Source: Devosia sp. Root413D1 (lineage in GTDB: Bacteria; Pseudomonadota; Alphaproteobacteria; Rhizobiales; Devosiaceae). Taken from it: a stretch of DNA of 64,000 bases. A model generated the notes under the pieces. It was not told the DNA's origin, made no database searches, and saw only the letters and a program-made list of their open reading frames with translations. A program made the position numbers and the translations under genes. The stretch spans positions 124,001 through 188,000 of the forward strand of contig NZ_LMEA01000008.1 of the NCBI RefSeq assembly GCF_001425235.1, given 5' to 3'. Shown here piece after piece: positions 17,673 to 28,166 of the stretch. Numbering within the stretch: position 1 is the first letter of the stretch; each line of letters starts with the position of its first letter.

Positions 17673-18281
17673 ATGGATCAAGATATCAACGAGTCAAGAG
17701 AAACTGCAGCTGAAGGCTTTGGCCTGCACTTCAAGGAGGCCACCCGTGCCAATCAGGCCGCGACCGACCTGTTCGACGAGACGCTGACGCAGTTCCTCGG
17801 CATCAATCGCACCGATGGCCGCTGTCTCGATCTGATCGATCGGCGGGGCAGGGTGAGCGCCGGCCAACTGGCCAATGACAGCGGCCTGACCACCGGCGCG
17901 GTGACCGCGGTGATCGATCGGCTGGAGGCCGCCGGCTATGTGCTGCGCACCCGCGATACGCTTGACCGGCGCAAGATCTGGATCGAGCTGACCGAGGACA
18001 TGAAGGCCATCACCCACCGCATCTTCGGCCACTACGAAAAGACAGGGCCGATGATGCTGGCCCGTTTCTCGCCCGATCAGCTGGCCGCCATCATGCAGTT
18101 TCTGGAGATCGGCACATTCCTGCAAACCGAGCTGGCGGCAGCGCTGCGCGAGCATCTCGACCCGCGCGCCACCACTCCCGCCGCCCGCCTGATCCAGGCG
18201 CGGGCGTTCGAGCGGGCGGTGGAGGCTAACCGGGGCAGGTTGCAGGCGGAATTGAGTGGGCTGCTCGACAAGGAGAAGTAG
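17673..18281 (+). CDS. MarR family transcriptional regulator
   Basis: 202 residues. The winged-helix core (about 45-120) contains GRVSAGQLANDSGLTTGAVTAVIDRLEAAGYV followed by RTRDTLDRRKIWIELT, the MarR recognition helix and wing. It is longer than the usual 140-160 residues, with an extra helical C-terminal tail (130-202). I took the ATG at 17673 rather than upstream frames because of the TATAAT promoter immediately before it. It diverges from the DrrAB-like exporter, its probable target. Confidence 0.87.
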   Translation: MDQDINESRETAAEGFGLHFKEATRANQAATDLFDETLTQFLGINRTDGRCLDLIDRRGRVSAGQLANDSGLTTGAVTAVIDRLEAAGYVLRTRDTLDRRKIWIELTEDMKAITHRIFGHYEKTGPMMLARFSPDQLAAIMQFLEIGTFLQTELAAALREHLDPRATTPAARLIQARAFERAVEANRGRLQAELSGLLDKEK

Positions 18282-18336
18282 CGGAGGCGCCAAGCGAGGG
18301 GTGCTGGAGGGCACGAACCTTCCTCCAACACCAGCT

Positions 18337-18414
18337 GTCATCCCAGCGAAAGCTGGGACCCATCTATCGGCTGGCGCTGGCGGTGAGTTGGGTCCCAGCT
18401 TTCGCTGGGATGAC
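18337..18414. repeat. REP-like element, paired hairpins (variant CCCAGC-GAAA-GCTGGG)
   Basis: Two inverted copies of GTCATCCCAGCGAAAGCTGGGA(CCC) flank about 30 bases. Each copy is a hairpin closed by a GAAA loop, and the two copies also pair with each other. Further copies lie near 20.1, 46.4 and 55.6 kb, with a single half near 39.1 kb. Situated between the convergent MarR and LysR genes. Confidence 0.85.
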
Positions 18415-18505
18415 ATCCGAGGTGGGGCGCGTACGGTGCCTCCCATCACCCCGCTTTTCTCCCCCGCCTAGGGGGACTGGAGGGTACCGAGTTCTTCTGC
18501 GGTCG

Positions 18506-19393
18506 CTACTCCGCCGCCATCGGCAGGCTGTCCTTGCCGTCGAGGTTGCCCATGCTGGCGACGATGTGGCTGGCCAGGGCATCATAAATGCCGCCATAGG
18601 CGTGGCTGGCACGCATGATGGCGATCTCGGCATCGCGCAGCCGTGGCAGGTCCTTGTCCTCGGCGATCACTCGCATCCCTGGCTGCAAGGCGCTCTCGGG
18701 CAGGAAGCCGACCGCGAGATCGGTCAGCACCGCGCTGGCGATCGCCATGGCGTTCGACGAGGTATAGGCGATGCGATAGTCGCGGCCGATGCGGTTCAGC
18801 ACCTCGACCGCGTTTTCCTTCCAGCAGCAATGCAGGCCGCCCGCGATCGGCAGCGGCTCGGTGGCAAGCGCCTGCCCGCCATGCGAGGCCACCCAGAACA
18901 TCCGCTCGGTGCGGAACATCTCGCCATATTCGTGGTTGGTGCCCTGGGTGAAGACGATCAGGTCGTAGCGCCCCTTCTTCATCCCGTCGAGCAGCTCTTC
19001 CGACGGCTGGCAGCGCACATCCACCACGATCTTGGGGTGGGTGCGCTGGAAGCTGGAGAGGATCACCGGCAGCAGGCGCACTGCATAGTCGTCGGGCACG
19101 CCGAAGCGGATCGAGCCCTTGAGGTCGCCATCGGAGAACACGTCCATGATCTCGGCATTGATCCTGAGCATGCGCCGCGCCCGCGCATAGAGCGCATCGC
19201 CATATTCGGTCAGCGCCACCGTGCGGCCGTCGCGGCTGAGCAGCGCCTGGCCGAGCCGCTCCTCCAGCCGCTTGATCTGCATCGACACCGCCGACTGGGT
19301 CTTGTTCACCCGGCGCGCCGCCTCGGTGAAACTGCCGCAATCGGCGATGGCGCAGAAGCTCTGCAGCTGGTCGAGATCGAGGGGAGTGCTCAT
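18506..19393 (-). CDS. LysR family transcriptional regulator
   Basis: 295 residues. The N-terminal helix-turn-helix (about 5-65) reads LDQLQSFCAIADCGSFTEAARRVNKTQSAVSMQIKRLEERLG; the rest is a LysR substrate-binding domain (about 90-290). The effector is unknown. It diverges from a DUF1127 gene with 200 bases between, and that gene is the first candidate target. Similar LysR proteins next to DUF1127 genes are frequent in Hyphomicrobiales, but I cannot name the regulon. Confidence 0.88.
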   Translation of the reverse strand: MSTPLDLDQLQSFCAIADCGSFTEAARRVNKTQSAVSMQIKRLEERLGQALLSRDGRTVALTEYGDALYARARRMLRINAEIMDVFSDGDLKGSIRFGVPDDYAVRLLPVILSSFQRTHPKIVVDVRCQPSEELLDGMKKGRYDLIVFTQGTNHEYGEMFRTERMFWVASHGGQALATEPLPIAGGLHCCWKENAVEVLNRIGRDYRIAYTSSNAMAIASAVLTDLAVGFLPESALQPGMRVIAEDKDLPRLRDAEIAIMRASHAYGGIYDALASHIVASMGNLDGKDSLPMAAE

Positions 19394-19592
19394 CCCGCTT
19401 CTCCATCACGAAATTTGATGATCGGGATGAAATCTATTTGTTGGACGAATACATGGCAAGGGCTCATATCAGGCGTCATCGGTGATCCCGCGATCGCCAG
19501 TGGTGATCCCGAGGTCGCCACCTGGCGCTCCACGATCGCTTGTCCCGCCCCGGCACTCCCTGCCCAGGCAAAGATGAAATTGGAGAAGGACC

Positions 19593-19865
19593 ATGGTCCA
19601 CTTGCTTTCGAGCGAGCGGCCGTCGATGGCTGCCGCGTCGTCCAACCCGTTGCGCGCTCTGGTGAACTGGTTCGCCAAAGTCCGGGCTGCACGAGCTCGC
19701 CGCGTCGCCTTCGAGTCGCTTCTCGACTATGACACTGCCCGCCTCGAGGATCTCGGCATCAATCGCCAGGATCTGTTCGAAGCCCTCGACAGCCCCAGCC
19801 AGCGCCCTGGCTACAAGCTGCAGCAGAAGCGCGCCGAAAGCTCCCGCCATTGGCTTAACCCCTGA
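19593..19865 (+). CDS. DUF1127 (YjiS-like) small protein
   Basis: 90 residues. The C-terminal half has RVAFESLLDYDTARLEDLGINRQDLFEAL, the DUF1127 signature (L-x-x-L-D-D/Y-x-x-L-x-D-L-G-I-x-R). The N-terminus is longer than in the short forms and is basic in the middle (AKVRAARARR). In other alphaproteobacteria such proteins bind RNA or influence phosphate and stress responses; for this one nothing more can be said. GGAGAAGG lies just before the ATG. A LysR gene diverges upstream and terminator-like hairpins follow. Confidence 0.87.
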   Translation: MVHLLSSERPSMAAASSNPLRALVNWFAKVRAARARRVAFESLLDYDTARLEDLGINRQDLFEALDSPSQRPGYKLQQKRAESSRHWLNP

Positions 19866-20048
19866 GGCTTCCTCCCCGGAAGACCACTTGAGTGCCTCCG
19901 GGAAGGGTTGCAGCCCTTTCTGGTTCAGCGCGCTCCCTCAGGCACTAGCCTCACCCATGGCTCAACCCCAGTTGTGCCATCTTCGGGCCGGCTCACCCGC
20001 CGGCTCTGTTTCCTGATGAACTGCCGGGCCCAAGTTCTTCTCACGAAG
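19866..20048. other. intergenic stretch after the DUF1127 gene
   Basis: No convincing gene. It holds one hairpin (GCCGGC-TCACCC-GCCGGC near 19988 followed by TCTGTTT), which could be a first weak terminator before the stronger one that follows. Confidence 0.4.
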
Positions 20049-20066
20049 AGCCGGTCCGGCTTTTTT
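20049..20066 (+). terminator. factor-independent terminator
   Basis: AGCCGG and CCGGCT form a compact GC hairpin followed directly by six T residues. Orientation suits termination of transcription from the DUF1127 gene. Confidence 0.6.
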
Positions 20067-20100
20067 GTTGGTGGAGCACCAGCAATTCCACATCCGCGAT

Positions 20101-20178
20101 GTCATCCCAGCGAAAGCTGGGAACCAACTCACCGCTGGCTCGGGCTGCGACATGGGTCCCAGCTTTCGCTGGGATGAC
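20101..20178. repeat. REP-like element, paired hairpins (variant CCCAGC-GAAA-GCTGGG)
   Basis: Same family as 18337-18414: GTCATCCCAGCGAAAGCTGGGA at the left and its inverted copy at the right. It sits between the DUF1127 terminator and the end of the ChaC-like gene. Confidence 0.85.
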
Positions 20179-20206
20179 ACCCAGTATGAGGTGCTATCGC
20201 GCTTTT

Positions 20207-20905
20207 CTAACGCGAAGCGTCCAGTCGCTCCGCCACCAGCTCCTGCAGCCGCCACAAATGCGGGTCGTGGATGCCGAGCTGTTCGAGATGGCTCACCGTG
20301 TTGAACAAATACTCGACCATCGAGCCGCGTGAGCCGACGGCCTTGGCCAGCACCTCGGCGATCTGCGCCTCGCTCAGCCCCGAGACGTAGCGCCCGCTGT
20401 TGCGATCGATGCAGAAGGTGAAGGCTCGCACCGGACCCTGCTCGGTCATCACCGTCACCCAGCGTGGCGGGAATGGCGAGGGTTTGCGGCCCATTTCGCG
20501 TCGGCAGAGCTTTTCGATGTTCTCTTCGACGGCGCCCGGCGGCAAGCGGTACAGCGCCCCCTTGCACGAGCCGCCGCGGTCGAGCGCCAGCATCAGCCCG
20601 GGATTGGCCTCCGAGCCACGGAACCAGGTGTTCCAGCCCAGGCAGAAGGCGCGATGCCAGCCGCGCAGCAGGCCGGTGCGGATCTCGACGAAGTCGCAGG
20701 CCGGCTTCCAGATCAAGGAGCCATAGGCGAAAACCCAGATCTGGTCCGAACCGTCGCTGCCGGCGAGGATATCCTGGGTGAACTGGCGGAAGTCTTCGTC
20801 GGTCGCGGTTTCGGCCGGCGGCAACGGCCCATCCGGCGTCATCAGCAGCGCCATCCGGGCCACGTGAGCCTCAGTCAGGCGCATCTGCCGAGCGGGCCGG
20901 GGCAT
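20207..20905 (-). CDS. ChaC-like gamma-glutamylcyclotransferase (glutathione-specific)
   Basis: 232 residues. The substrate-loop motif VFAYGSLIWKP (about 57-67) and CLGWNTWFRG-type core mark the ChaC family, which splits glutathione to 5-oxoproline and cysteinylglycine in the cytosol. The catalytic Glu of this family would fall in the SEANPGLMLALDRGG to GGAVEENIEKL region; I did not assign it with certainty. The start ATG lies 12 bases after the IalB-like gene, so the two may be co-transcribed. Together with gshA this window encodes making and breaking glutathione. Confidence 0.85.
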   Translation of the reverse strand: MPRPARQMRLTEAHVARMALLMTPDGPLPPAETATDEDFRQFTQDILAGSDGSDQIWVFAYGSLIWKPACDFVEIRTGLLRGWHRAFCLGWNTWFRGSEANPGLMLALDRGGSCKGALYRLPPGAVEENIEKLCRREMGRKPSPFPPRWVTVMTEQGPVRAFTFCIDRNSGRYVSGLSEAQIAEVLAKAVGSRGSMVEYLFNTVSHLEQLGIHDPHLWRLQELVAERLDASR

Positions 20906-20917
20906 CGGGCGCTGTCC

Positions 20918-21427
20918 TTACGGGAGCTGTGCGAACCCGTCGCCGAAGCCGTTGAGCGATACCGGGATGCCGATGCCTTCTTCGGGCGTCTTGAACACGA
21001 AGAAGATGGCGCTCTTGCCGGTGGTCAGCTTGGTGATCAGCTCGTCGTCGAGCACCACCTCCGCGACGCACCCGTTGGGCAGGCAGCGCACGAACGCCAC
21101 GCGGCCGATATTGGCGCCATCGATATTGAGCCCCAGCCCGTTGGGCAGCAGCACGCCGAGCGGCGCCAGCACGCGCAGCAGCCGCGCCTGCTTGTCGGCC
21201 GTCTTCAACACTATCACCGAGAGCCCGACATTGGGCTGGTCCTCGGCCGAGACATTCTGGATCAGCGCGCACTGCTCGAAGCTGGCGCCCGGCGGCGTAT
21301 CGCAGCTCATCTGCCAGTCGCCGTACTGCGCCTTGACCACGCCCTGCGCCAGGGCAGGGGACATCAGCCCCGCGGCAATCGCCAGCGCCGCGAACATCCG
21401 AACAACAAGCCCGAGGATTGGCTGCAC
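20918..21427 (-). CDS. secreted invasion-associated locus B (IalB) family protein
   Basis: 169 residues with a signal peptide ending near ALAQG (residue 28). The mature part begins YGDWQMSC and has two Cys pairs (SC...QCAL and RCLPNGC), the pattern of IalB-family periplasmic or outer-membrane-associated proteins. Bartonella IalB aids erythrocyte entry, but most homologs are in free-living alphaproteobacteria and have no known role. The start is a GTG; an ATG ten codons later is also possible and still leaves a signal peptide. Confidence 0.8.
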   Translation of the reverse strand: MQPILGLVVRMFAALAIAAGLMSPALAQGVVKAQYGDWQMSCDTPPGASFEQCALIQNVSAEDQPNVGLSVIVLKTADKQARLLRVLAPLGVLLPNGLGLNIDGANIGRVAFVRCLPNGCVAEVVLDDELITKLTTGKSAIFFVFKTPEEGIGIPVSLNGFGDGFAQLP

Positions 21428-21789
21428 CGATCCACTCTCTCTATATGTGACATAACGAATCCCACGTTCCCGCGGGCTTTGTAACTTAGTCGTTTAGCCC
21501 CGCACGGCTGTCAACAAGCCGGCCAGCGGGAGGCGGCGGATAAACGCCTGCCAATCAAGGCAAGCGTGAGGCGTGCGCGGTTGAGACCGCCGATTTGCCT
21601 GGCGGTGCGTTTTGACGCACGGTGCGACGAGAGGCATGAATTGCCTTGGGTCTGCCGATGTGGTTTAGACACGTTCCAAGTTTCAAGCGCTCCGAGGTTG
21701 AGTCGGGGCGGCGTTTCGCTATGCCGCATTTGCCCACCTCAACCCGCGCTAGAATACCGGACCAGACGGGATCTCAAGGGGGTTTTTAG
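21428..21789. other. promoter region upstream of the cytochrome oxidase operon
   Basis: No gene seen. A perfect GTGCGT-TTTG-ACGCAC hairpin lies at 21605-21620. Possible promoters are TTGAGT/TATGCC (21698 and 21720, 16-base spacing) and a TAGAAT at 21750, neither convincing. AAGGGGG precedes the coxB GTG by seven bases. Confidence 0.4.
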
Positions 21790-22698
21790 GTGACCGGCAA
21801 ACTACTGAGTTCGATTGGCTCGCTGGGAGCCGTAGCCCTCGCATCGCTGCCCATGGTGGCGACTGCGCAGGAGCAAGGCCATCCGGTGCCGGGTCAGATC
21901 GGGCTGCAGCCCTCCGTGACCCCGATCATGGATTCCATCCACGCCTTCCATGATGGCCCGCTGCTGTGGACCGCCGTGCTGATCGCCCTGCTGGTGCTGG
22001 TGCTGCTGATCGTGGTGATCGTGCGCTTCAACGCCAAGGCCAACCCCAAGCCGTCGACGACGACCCACAATACGCTGGTCGAGATCGTCTGGACGGTCGT
22101 GCCGATCCTGATCCTCGTGATCATCGCGATCCCGTCCTTCGCGGTGCTGACCGATCAGCTCACCGTCCCCGACGGGCAGCGCAAGTATCTGGGCTCCAAC
22201 ATCTTCTCGTTCGGCGATGTCGAGGTTCCTGCAGCCGAGCTGACGGTCAAAGCGACCGGCCAGCAGTGGTATTGGGACTATGAGTATGTCGATCAGGGCA
22301 AGTCGATGTCCTCCTCGATCCTCTCTGAAGAAGCTCGTCTCGCCCAGGTTCCGGTGCAGCCCCGTCTGCTGGCTGTCGACTACCAGTTGGTCGTTCCGGT
22401 CGACACCACCGTGCGCATGCAGATTACTGCCGATCCGTCGGGCGTGATCCATGCCTTTGCGGTGCCCTCGTTCGGCATCAAGATCGACGCGGTCCCTGGC
22501 AAGCTCAACGAGACCTGGTTCAACGCCCGCAAGACCGGCATCTACTACGGTCAGTGCTCCGAGCTCTGCGGCAAGGACCATGCCTTCATGCCGATCGCCG
22601 TGCGCGTCGTGACGAAGGAAGAATTCGCAGCCTGGATGGCAGCGTTCGAGGCGGGTACCGTCGACGACGCCAACGCCACCCTGCCTGCACTCAGCTAA
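21790..22698 (+). CDS. coxB: cytochrome c oxidase subunit II
   Basis: 302 residues. It carries the CuA centre that accepts electrons from cytochrome c on the periplasmic side. Seen: signal peptide ending near TAQEQ, two membrane helices (about 55-80 and 100-120), QQWYWDYEY (aromatic electron-entry patch) and the CuA ligands C256, C260, H264 and M267 in QCSELCGKDHAFM, with a further His in VIHAF. The GTG start is supported by AAGGGGG. It leads the coxBA-ctaB-coxF-ctaG-coxC operon. A 7-base-pair hairpin (22699-22716) starts right after the coding end. Confidence 0.95.
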   Translation: MTGKLLSSIGSLGAVALASLPMVATAQEQGHPVPGQIGLQPSVTPIMDSIHAFHDGPLLWTAVLIALLVLVLLIVVIVRFNAKANPKPSTTTHNTLVEIVWTVVPILILVIIAIPSFAVLTDQLTVPDGQRKYLGSNIFSFGDVEVPAAELTVKATGQQWYWDYEYVDQGKSMSSSILSEEARLAQVPVQPRLLAVDYQLVVPVDTTVRMQITADPSGVIHAFAVPSFGIKIDAVPGKLNETWFNARKTGIYYGQCSELCGKDHAFMPIAVRVVTKEEFAAWMAAFEAGTVDDANATLPALS

Positions 22699-24453
<1,755 letters not shown>

Positions 24454-24466
24454 CCAGAGACTGTGC

Positions 24467-24486
24467 GCGGGGCCTTCGGGTCCCGC
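24467..24486 (+). other. UUCG-capped hairpin between coxA and ctaB
   Basis: GCGGGGCC-TTCG-GGTCCCGC, eight pairs (one G-U) closed by a TTCG loop in the favourable C(UUCG)G context. No T-tract follows. It could separate expression of coxA from the assembly genes. Confidence 0.5.
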
Positions 24487-24506
24487 GGCAACCAAGGCGA
24501 GAGACA

Positions 24507-25436
24507 TTGGCCTACGTGCACCACAGCAATGAGATATCGGCCCGCACCCATGAGGCGCGGGTCGAGGACTATCTCGCGCTGCTGAAGCCGCGGGTCATGT
24601 CGCTTGTGGTGTTCACGGCTCTCGTGGGCCTGCTGCTCGCACCGGGCGGCATCAATCCCTTTATCGGCGCCGTCGCCATCCTCTGCATCGCCATCGGGGC
24701 AGGGGGCTCGGGCGCCCTGAACATGTGGTACGACGCCGATATCGACGCGGTGATGAGCCGCACTGCCAACCGGCCGATCCCGGCCGGCCGCATGGAGCGC
24801 GATCACGCGCTGGCCTTTGGCCTGGTGCTCTCGGTGTTTTCGGTGGCGCTGCTCGGCCTCGCCACCAACTGGCTGGCTGCGGGCCTCCTCGCCTTCACCA
24901 TCTTCTTTTACGCCGTGATCTACACGATGTGGCTGAAGCGCTCGACGCCGCAGAACATCGTCATCGGCGGCGCTGCCGGCGCCTTCCCGCCCATGGTCGG
25001 CTGGGCCGCCGTCACCGGCACGATTAGCATCGAATCCGTCGTGCTGTTCCTCATCATCTTCCTCTGGACCCCGCCGCATTTCTGGGCGCTGGCGCTCTAC
25101 AAGCAGTCCGACTATGGCGCTGCCGGTATTCCCATGCTTCCCAACGTTGCCGGCGAGAAGGCCACCAAGGTCCAGATCCTCGTCTATTCGGTGCTGCTGG
25201 TCGCCTCGACGCTGGTCCCGAGCTGGATCGGCTTTATGGGCCCGATCTATACCGTCGCCGCGGTCGCCACCGGCGCCGGCTTCCTGTGGTTCGCCTGGGC
25301 GCTCTTCCGCACCACCGAAACGGTGGCAATGAAGAAGGCCGGCCGGACGCTGTTCACCTATTCACTGAGCTATCTAGCCGTGATCTTCCTGGCGCTGATC
25401 ACCGACCACGTAGCCAACATGCTGGGATGGCTCTGA
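24507..25436 (+). CDS. ctaB: protoheme IX farnesyltransferase (heme O synthase)
   Basis: 309 residues with about nine membrane helices. It farnesylates heme B to heme O, the precursor of heme A. The UbiA-type Asp-rich site [23 protein letters not shown] and the [17 protein letters not shown] block are diagnostic of CtaB/CyoE. No ATG fits; a TTG with AGGCGAGAG before it is the best start, and a GTG three codons later is the alternative. Its stop shares one base with the coxF start (TGATG). Confidence 0.93.
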   Translation: MAYVHHSNEISARTHEARVEDYLALLKPRVMSLVVFTALVGLLLAPGGINPFIGAVAILCIAIGAGGSGALNMWYDADIDAVMSRTANRPIPAGRMERDHALAFGLVLSVFSVALLGLATNWLAAGLLAFTIFFYAVIYTMWLKRSTPQNIVIGGAAGAFPPMVGWAAVTGTISIESVVLFLIIFLWTPPHFWALALYKQSDYGAAGIPMLPNVAGEKATKVQILVYSVLLVASTLVPSWIGFMGPIYTVAAVATGAGFLWFAWALFRTTETVAMKKAGRTLFTYSLSYLAVIFLALITDHVANMLGWL

Positions 25437-25594
25437 TGGTCGAACCCGTAAAGCGCGACGAAGAGGCCGAGGCCGCCGCCCGTCGCCGCCGTCGCTCCGT
25501 GGCCCTGGGCCTGGCGCTCGCTGCCTTCGTCATCATTGTCTACGTCCTGACCATCGTGAAGATGGGGCCAGCCGTGCTCGATCGGCCGCTCTGA
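25436..25594 (+). CDS. coxF: CoxF-like small membrane protein of the cytochrome oxidase operon
   Basis: 52 residues. A charged arginine-rich N-terminus (KRDEEAEAAARRRRR) is followed by one membrane helix (about 21-41) and the ending VKMGPAVLDRPL. This shape and position between ctaB and ctaG match the short CoxF protein of Hyphomicrobiales, whose role in oxidase assembly is assumed rather than shown. Start and stop both overlap neighbours by one base, so translation is tightly coupled. An in-frame ATG three codons upstream is possible. Confidence 0.8.
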   Translation: MVEPVKRDEEAEAAARRRRRSVALGLALAAFVIIVYVLTIVKMGPAVLDRPL

Positions 25595-26157
25595 TGACCG
25601 ACGCGTCCCTGCCGCAATCGCCGCCCAATTCGCCTCGCAACCGTCGCGTCGCGATCACGCTGCTGGTGCTGGTCGCTGCCATGGTCGGCGCTGCTTACGC
25701 GGCCGTCCCGCTTTACGCCCTGTTCTGCCAGGTCACCGGCTTCGGCGGCACCACACAGGTCTCTGCCGGCAACCTCAAGGGCGCCATCGCCCGCGAGATG
25801 ACCGTGCGCTTTGATTCCAACGTCGAGGGCGCGCTGCCCTGGACCGTGACTGCGGCCAAGCCGGTCACCGACAAGATCGGCAACGTCGAGACGGTGGTTT
25901 TCACCGCTCACAATCTCTCCGACAAGCCCGTCACCGGCCAGGCGATCTTCAACGTCACGCCCGAGCAGACCGGCATGTACTTCAACAAGATCGAGTGCTT
26001 CTGCTTTACCGAGCAGACGCTGCAGCCCGGCGAGACCGTCGAGATGCCGATCGTCTTCTTCGTTGACCCCGATATCGCCGAGAACCGCGATCTCGACACC
26101 ATCCGGGACATCACCCTGTCCTATACATTCTACGCCGTTAAGAGCGAGGGAACCTGA
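25594..26157 (+). CDS. ctaG: cytochrome c oxidase assembly protein CtaG/Cox11
   Basis: 187 residues. It delivers copper to the CuB site of subunit I. One N-terminal membrane helix (about 20-42) anchors a periplasmic domain. Copper ligands are present: C45 in [10 protein letters not shown] and C135/C137 in the IECFCFTEQ motif. Its ATG overlaps the coxF stop by one base and coxC starts three bases after its end. Confidence 0.95.
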   Translation: MTDASLPQSPPNSPRNRRVAITLLVLVAAMVGAAYAAVPLYALFCQVTGFGGTTQVSAGNLKGAIAREMTVRFDSNVEGALPWTVTAAKPVTDKIGNVETVVFTAHNLSDKPVTGQAIFNVTPEQTGMYFNKIECFCFTEQTLQPGETVEMPIVFFVDPDIAENRDLDTIRDITLSYTFYAVKSEGT

Positions 26158-26159
26158 CC

Positions 26160-26999
26160 ATGGCTGCGCACGCCAAGCCCAACCACGACTATCACCTGGT
26201 AAACCCCAGCCCCTGGCCCTTCGTCGGCTCGGTCTCGGCCTTTGTCATGGCCGTCGGCGCCGTGCTGTGGTTCCACGAAATCACCTCGTTCTGGATCCTG
26301 ATCGCAGGCTTCGTCGGCGTGCTCTACACCATGTATTCGTGGTGGAGCGACGTCATCAAGGAAGGCAAGGCCGGTGACCATACCCCGGTGGTGATGATGC
26401 ATCACCGCTATGGCATGATCCTGTTCATCGCCTCCGAAGTGATGTTCTTCGTCGCCTGGTTCTGGGCCTATTTCGACGGCTTCTTCAACCAGGAAGCACA
26501 CGAGCAGTATGCGCGCATCGCCGCCATGGGGCCGACCTGGCCGCCCACCGGCGTCGAGCTGTTCAGCCCCTGGCACCTGCCGCTGTTCAACACGCTGATC
26601 CTGTTAACCTCGGGCACCGCCGTCACCTGGGCCCACCATGCGCTGCTGCACCGCGACAAGCGCGGCCTCGTCTGGGGCCTCGCCATCACCATTGCGCTGG
26701 GCGTGCTGTTCACCTGCGTGCAGGCCCTCGAATACTCCGAGGCCGGCTTCCAGTTCAGCGGCAACCTCTATGGCGCCACCTTCTTCATGGCGACCGGTTT
26801 CCACGGCTTCCACGTGCTGATCGGTACGATCTTCCTGATCGTCTGCCTGATCCGCGCCATGCGCGACTCGTTCACGCCCGAGCATCACCTCGGCTTCGAG
26901 TTCGCCGCCTGGTACTGGCACTTCGTTGACGTGGTCTGGCTGTTCCTCTTTGCCTCGATCTACGTCTGGGGCAGCTGGGGCGTCACCCTGAGCCATTAG
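26160..26999 (+). CDS. coxC: cytochrome c oxidase subunit III
   Basis: 279 residues with seven membrane helices. It stabilises the oxidase core and helps proton uptake. Seen: PSPWPFVGS near the N-terminus, the [14 protein letters not shown] helix, WAHHALL, and the C-terminal [13 protein letters not shown] and [15 protein letters not shown], all strongly conserved. It is followed immediately by a structured repeat (26999-27041) and then a gene not usually found in cox operons. Confidence 0.96.
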   Translation: MAAHAKPNHDYHLVNPSPWPFVGSVSAFVMAVGAVLWFHEITSFWILIAGFVGVLYTMYSWWSDVIKEGKAGDHTPVVMMHHRYGMILFIASEVMFFVAWFWAYFDGFFNQEAHEQYARIAAMGPTWPPTGVELFSPWHLPLFNTLILLTSGTAVTWAHHALLHRDKRGLVWGLAITIALGVLFTCVQALEYSEAGFQFSGNLYGATFFMATGFHGFHVLIGTIFLIVCLIRAMRDSFTPEHHLGFEFAAWYWHFVDVVWLFLFASIYVWGSWGVTLSH

Positions 27000-27041
27000 C
27001 GAGATCAGGAAAAGTTGCAGACTTTTCCGGTTCGATCTCGC
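26999..27041 (+). repeat. two-tier hairpin repeat with GGAAAAGT-TGCAG-ACTTTTCC core
   Basis: Outer stem GCGAGATC/GATCTCGC, inner stem GGAAAAGT/ACTTTTCC, loop TGCAG and a 3' GGTTC bulge. It begins at the last base of the coxC stop codon. A second copy (45487-45527) keeps the core but has a different, still paired outer stem. No T-tract; possibly an mRNA 3' or processing element. Confidence 0.75.
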
Positions 27042-27168
27042 GCCAGGCAAAGAGTTGGCGCTGGAGTGCGGTTCAACGAAACGCAATTCGGCTCCAAGGG
27101 CGAGAGCGACCAACAAACTTCCCGAGGGGCGCGGCACAGCTGCGCCCTTTGTTGTTCCGGGGATAGAG

Positions 27169-27786
27169 ATGACTGATCACATCATCCGCGATGTCGCGAG
27201 CCTCGAGGCGCTCTATGGCGAAGTCAGCCTCGGCGCCTCACTCAAGGAGATGCCGTATCTCCACCCGCATTATGCCGCGCTGATCAAGGCGTCGCCCTTT
27301 GCCATCCTCGCGACCTCAGGCCCAGGCGGCCTCGACGCCTCGCCGCGCGGCGACCCGCCCGGCTTCGTCGAGATTTTCGATGACAAGACCCTGTTGCTCG
27401 CCGACCGGCGCGGCAATAACCGCGTCGACAGCCTCCGCAACGTGATCGCCGATCCACGTGTCGCGCTGCTGTTCCTCGTCCCCGGCGTCGGCGAGACGCT
27501 GCGCGTCAACGGCACCGCCGAGATCTCGGTCGCCCCCGAACTGATGCAGCGCCTGGCCATCGCCGGCAAAGAGCCGCGCAGCGTCCTCGTCATCCACATC
27601 GACACGGTGTTCTTCCAGTGCTCGCGCGCCCTGGTGCGCTCCGAGCTGTGGAATCCGGAACGGCAGGTCGAGCGCTCTGCCCTGCCGAGCCCCGGCCAGA
27701 TGCTCGCCGCGACCAGCGAGGCCCGCATCGACGGCGAGGCCTATGATCGCGCGCTGCCCGAGCGCCTCAAGGTTACACTGTACTGA
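27169..27786 (+). CDS. pyridoxamine 5'-phosphate oxidase family flavoprotein (MSMEG_1061-like)
   Basis: 205 residues of the split-barrel FMN-binding fold. SPFAILATSGPGGLDASPRGDPPGF is the family's FMN-site strand pair, LADRRGNNRVDSLRN the phosphate-binding loop, and the C-terminus has HIDTVFFQCSRALVRSELW. This subgroup (MSMEG_1061/DR2398-like) has no defined substrate. It is not a usual member of cox operons yet lies between coxC and DUF983 in the same direction, after a structured repeat. The ATG at 27169 has GGATAGAG-type sequence before it. Confidence 0.85.
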   Translation: MTDHIIRDVASLEALYGEVSLGASLKEMPYLHPHYAALIKASPFAILATSGPGGLDASPRGDPPGFVEIFDDKTLLLADRRGNNRVDSLRNVIADPRVALLFLVPGVGETLRVNGTAEISVAPELMQRLAIAGKEPRSVLVIHIDTVFFQCSRALVRSELWNPERQVERSALPSPGQMLAATSEARIDGEAYDRALPERLKVTLY

Positions 27787-27788
27787 CC

Positions 27789-28166
27789 ATGACCGAGCCG
27801 ACCCCCGAACGTCTGCCGTCTCCTTTCGCCACCGGCCTCGCCTGTCGTTGTCCGCGCTGTGGGGAAGGGCCTTTGTTCTCCGGCTTCCTGAAGCCGGTGT
27901 CGCGCTGCGAAAGCTGTGGCGAGGACCTGAGCTTTGCCGCCGCCACCGAAGGGCCGGCGGTGTTCATCATCCTGATCGTCGGCTTCGTCATCGTCGGCGC
28001 CGCTGCGACGGTCGAGGGGTTGTTCCATCCGCCGCCGTTCGTCCACCTGCTGCTCTGGCTGCCCAGCACCGTCATCCTGTCGCTGCTGCTGCTCCGCCCG
28101 CTGAAGGCGACGATGGTGGCGCTGCAGTACCATAACCGCGCCGGGGAAGGCCGCCTCGATGGCTGA
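27789..28166 (+). CDS. DUF983 membrane protein with zinc-ribbon
   Basis: 125 residues. An N-terminal zinc ribbon is formed by C21-x2-C24 and C40-x2-C43, followed by two membrane helices (about 55-80 and 88-108) and a basic end. DUF983 proteins are commonly encoded between coxC and surf1 in alphaproteobacteria and are assumed to help oxidase assembly; function is not established. It overlaps surf1 by eight bases. Confidence 0.88.
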   Translation: MTEPTPERLPSPFATGLACRCPRCGEGPLFSGFLKPVSRCESCGEDLSFAAATEGPAVFIILIVGFVIVGAAATVEGLFHPPPFVHLLLWLPSTVILSLLLLRPLKATMVALQYHNRAGEGRLDG

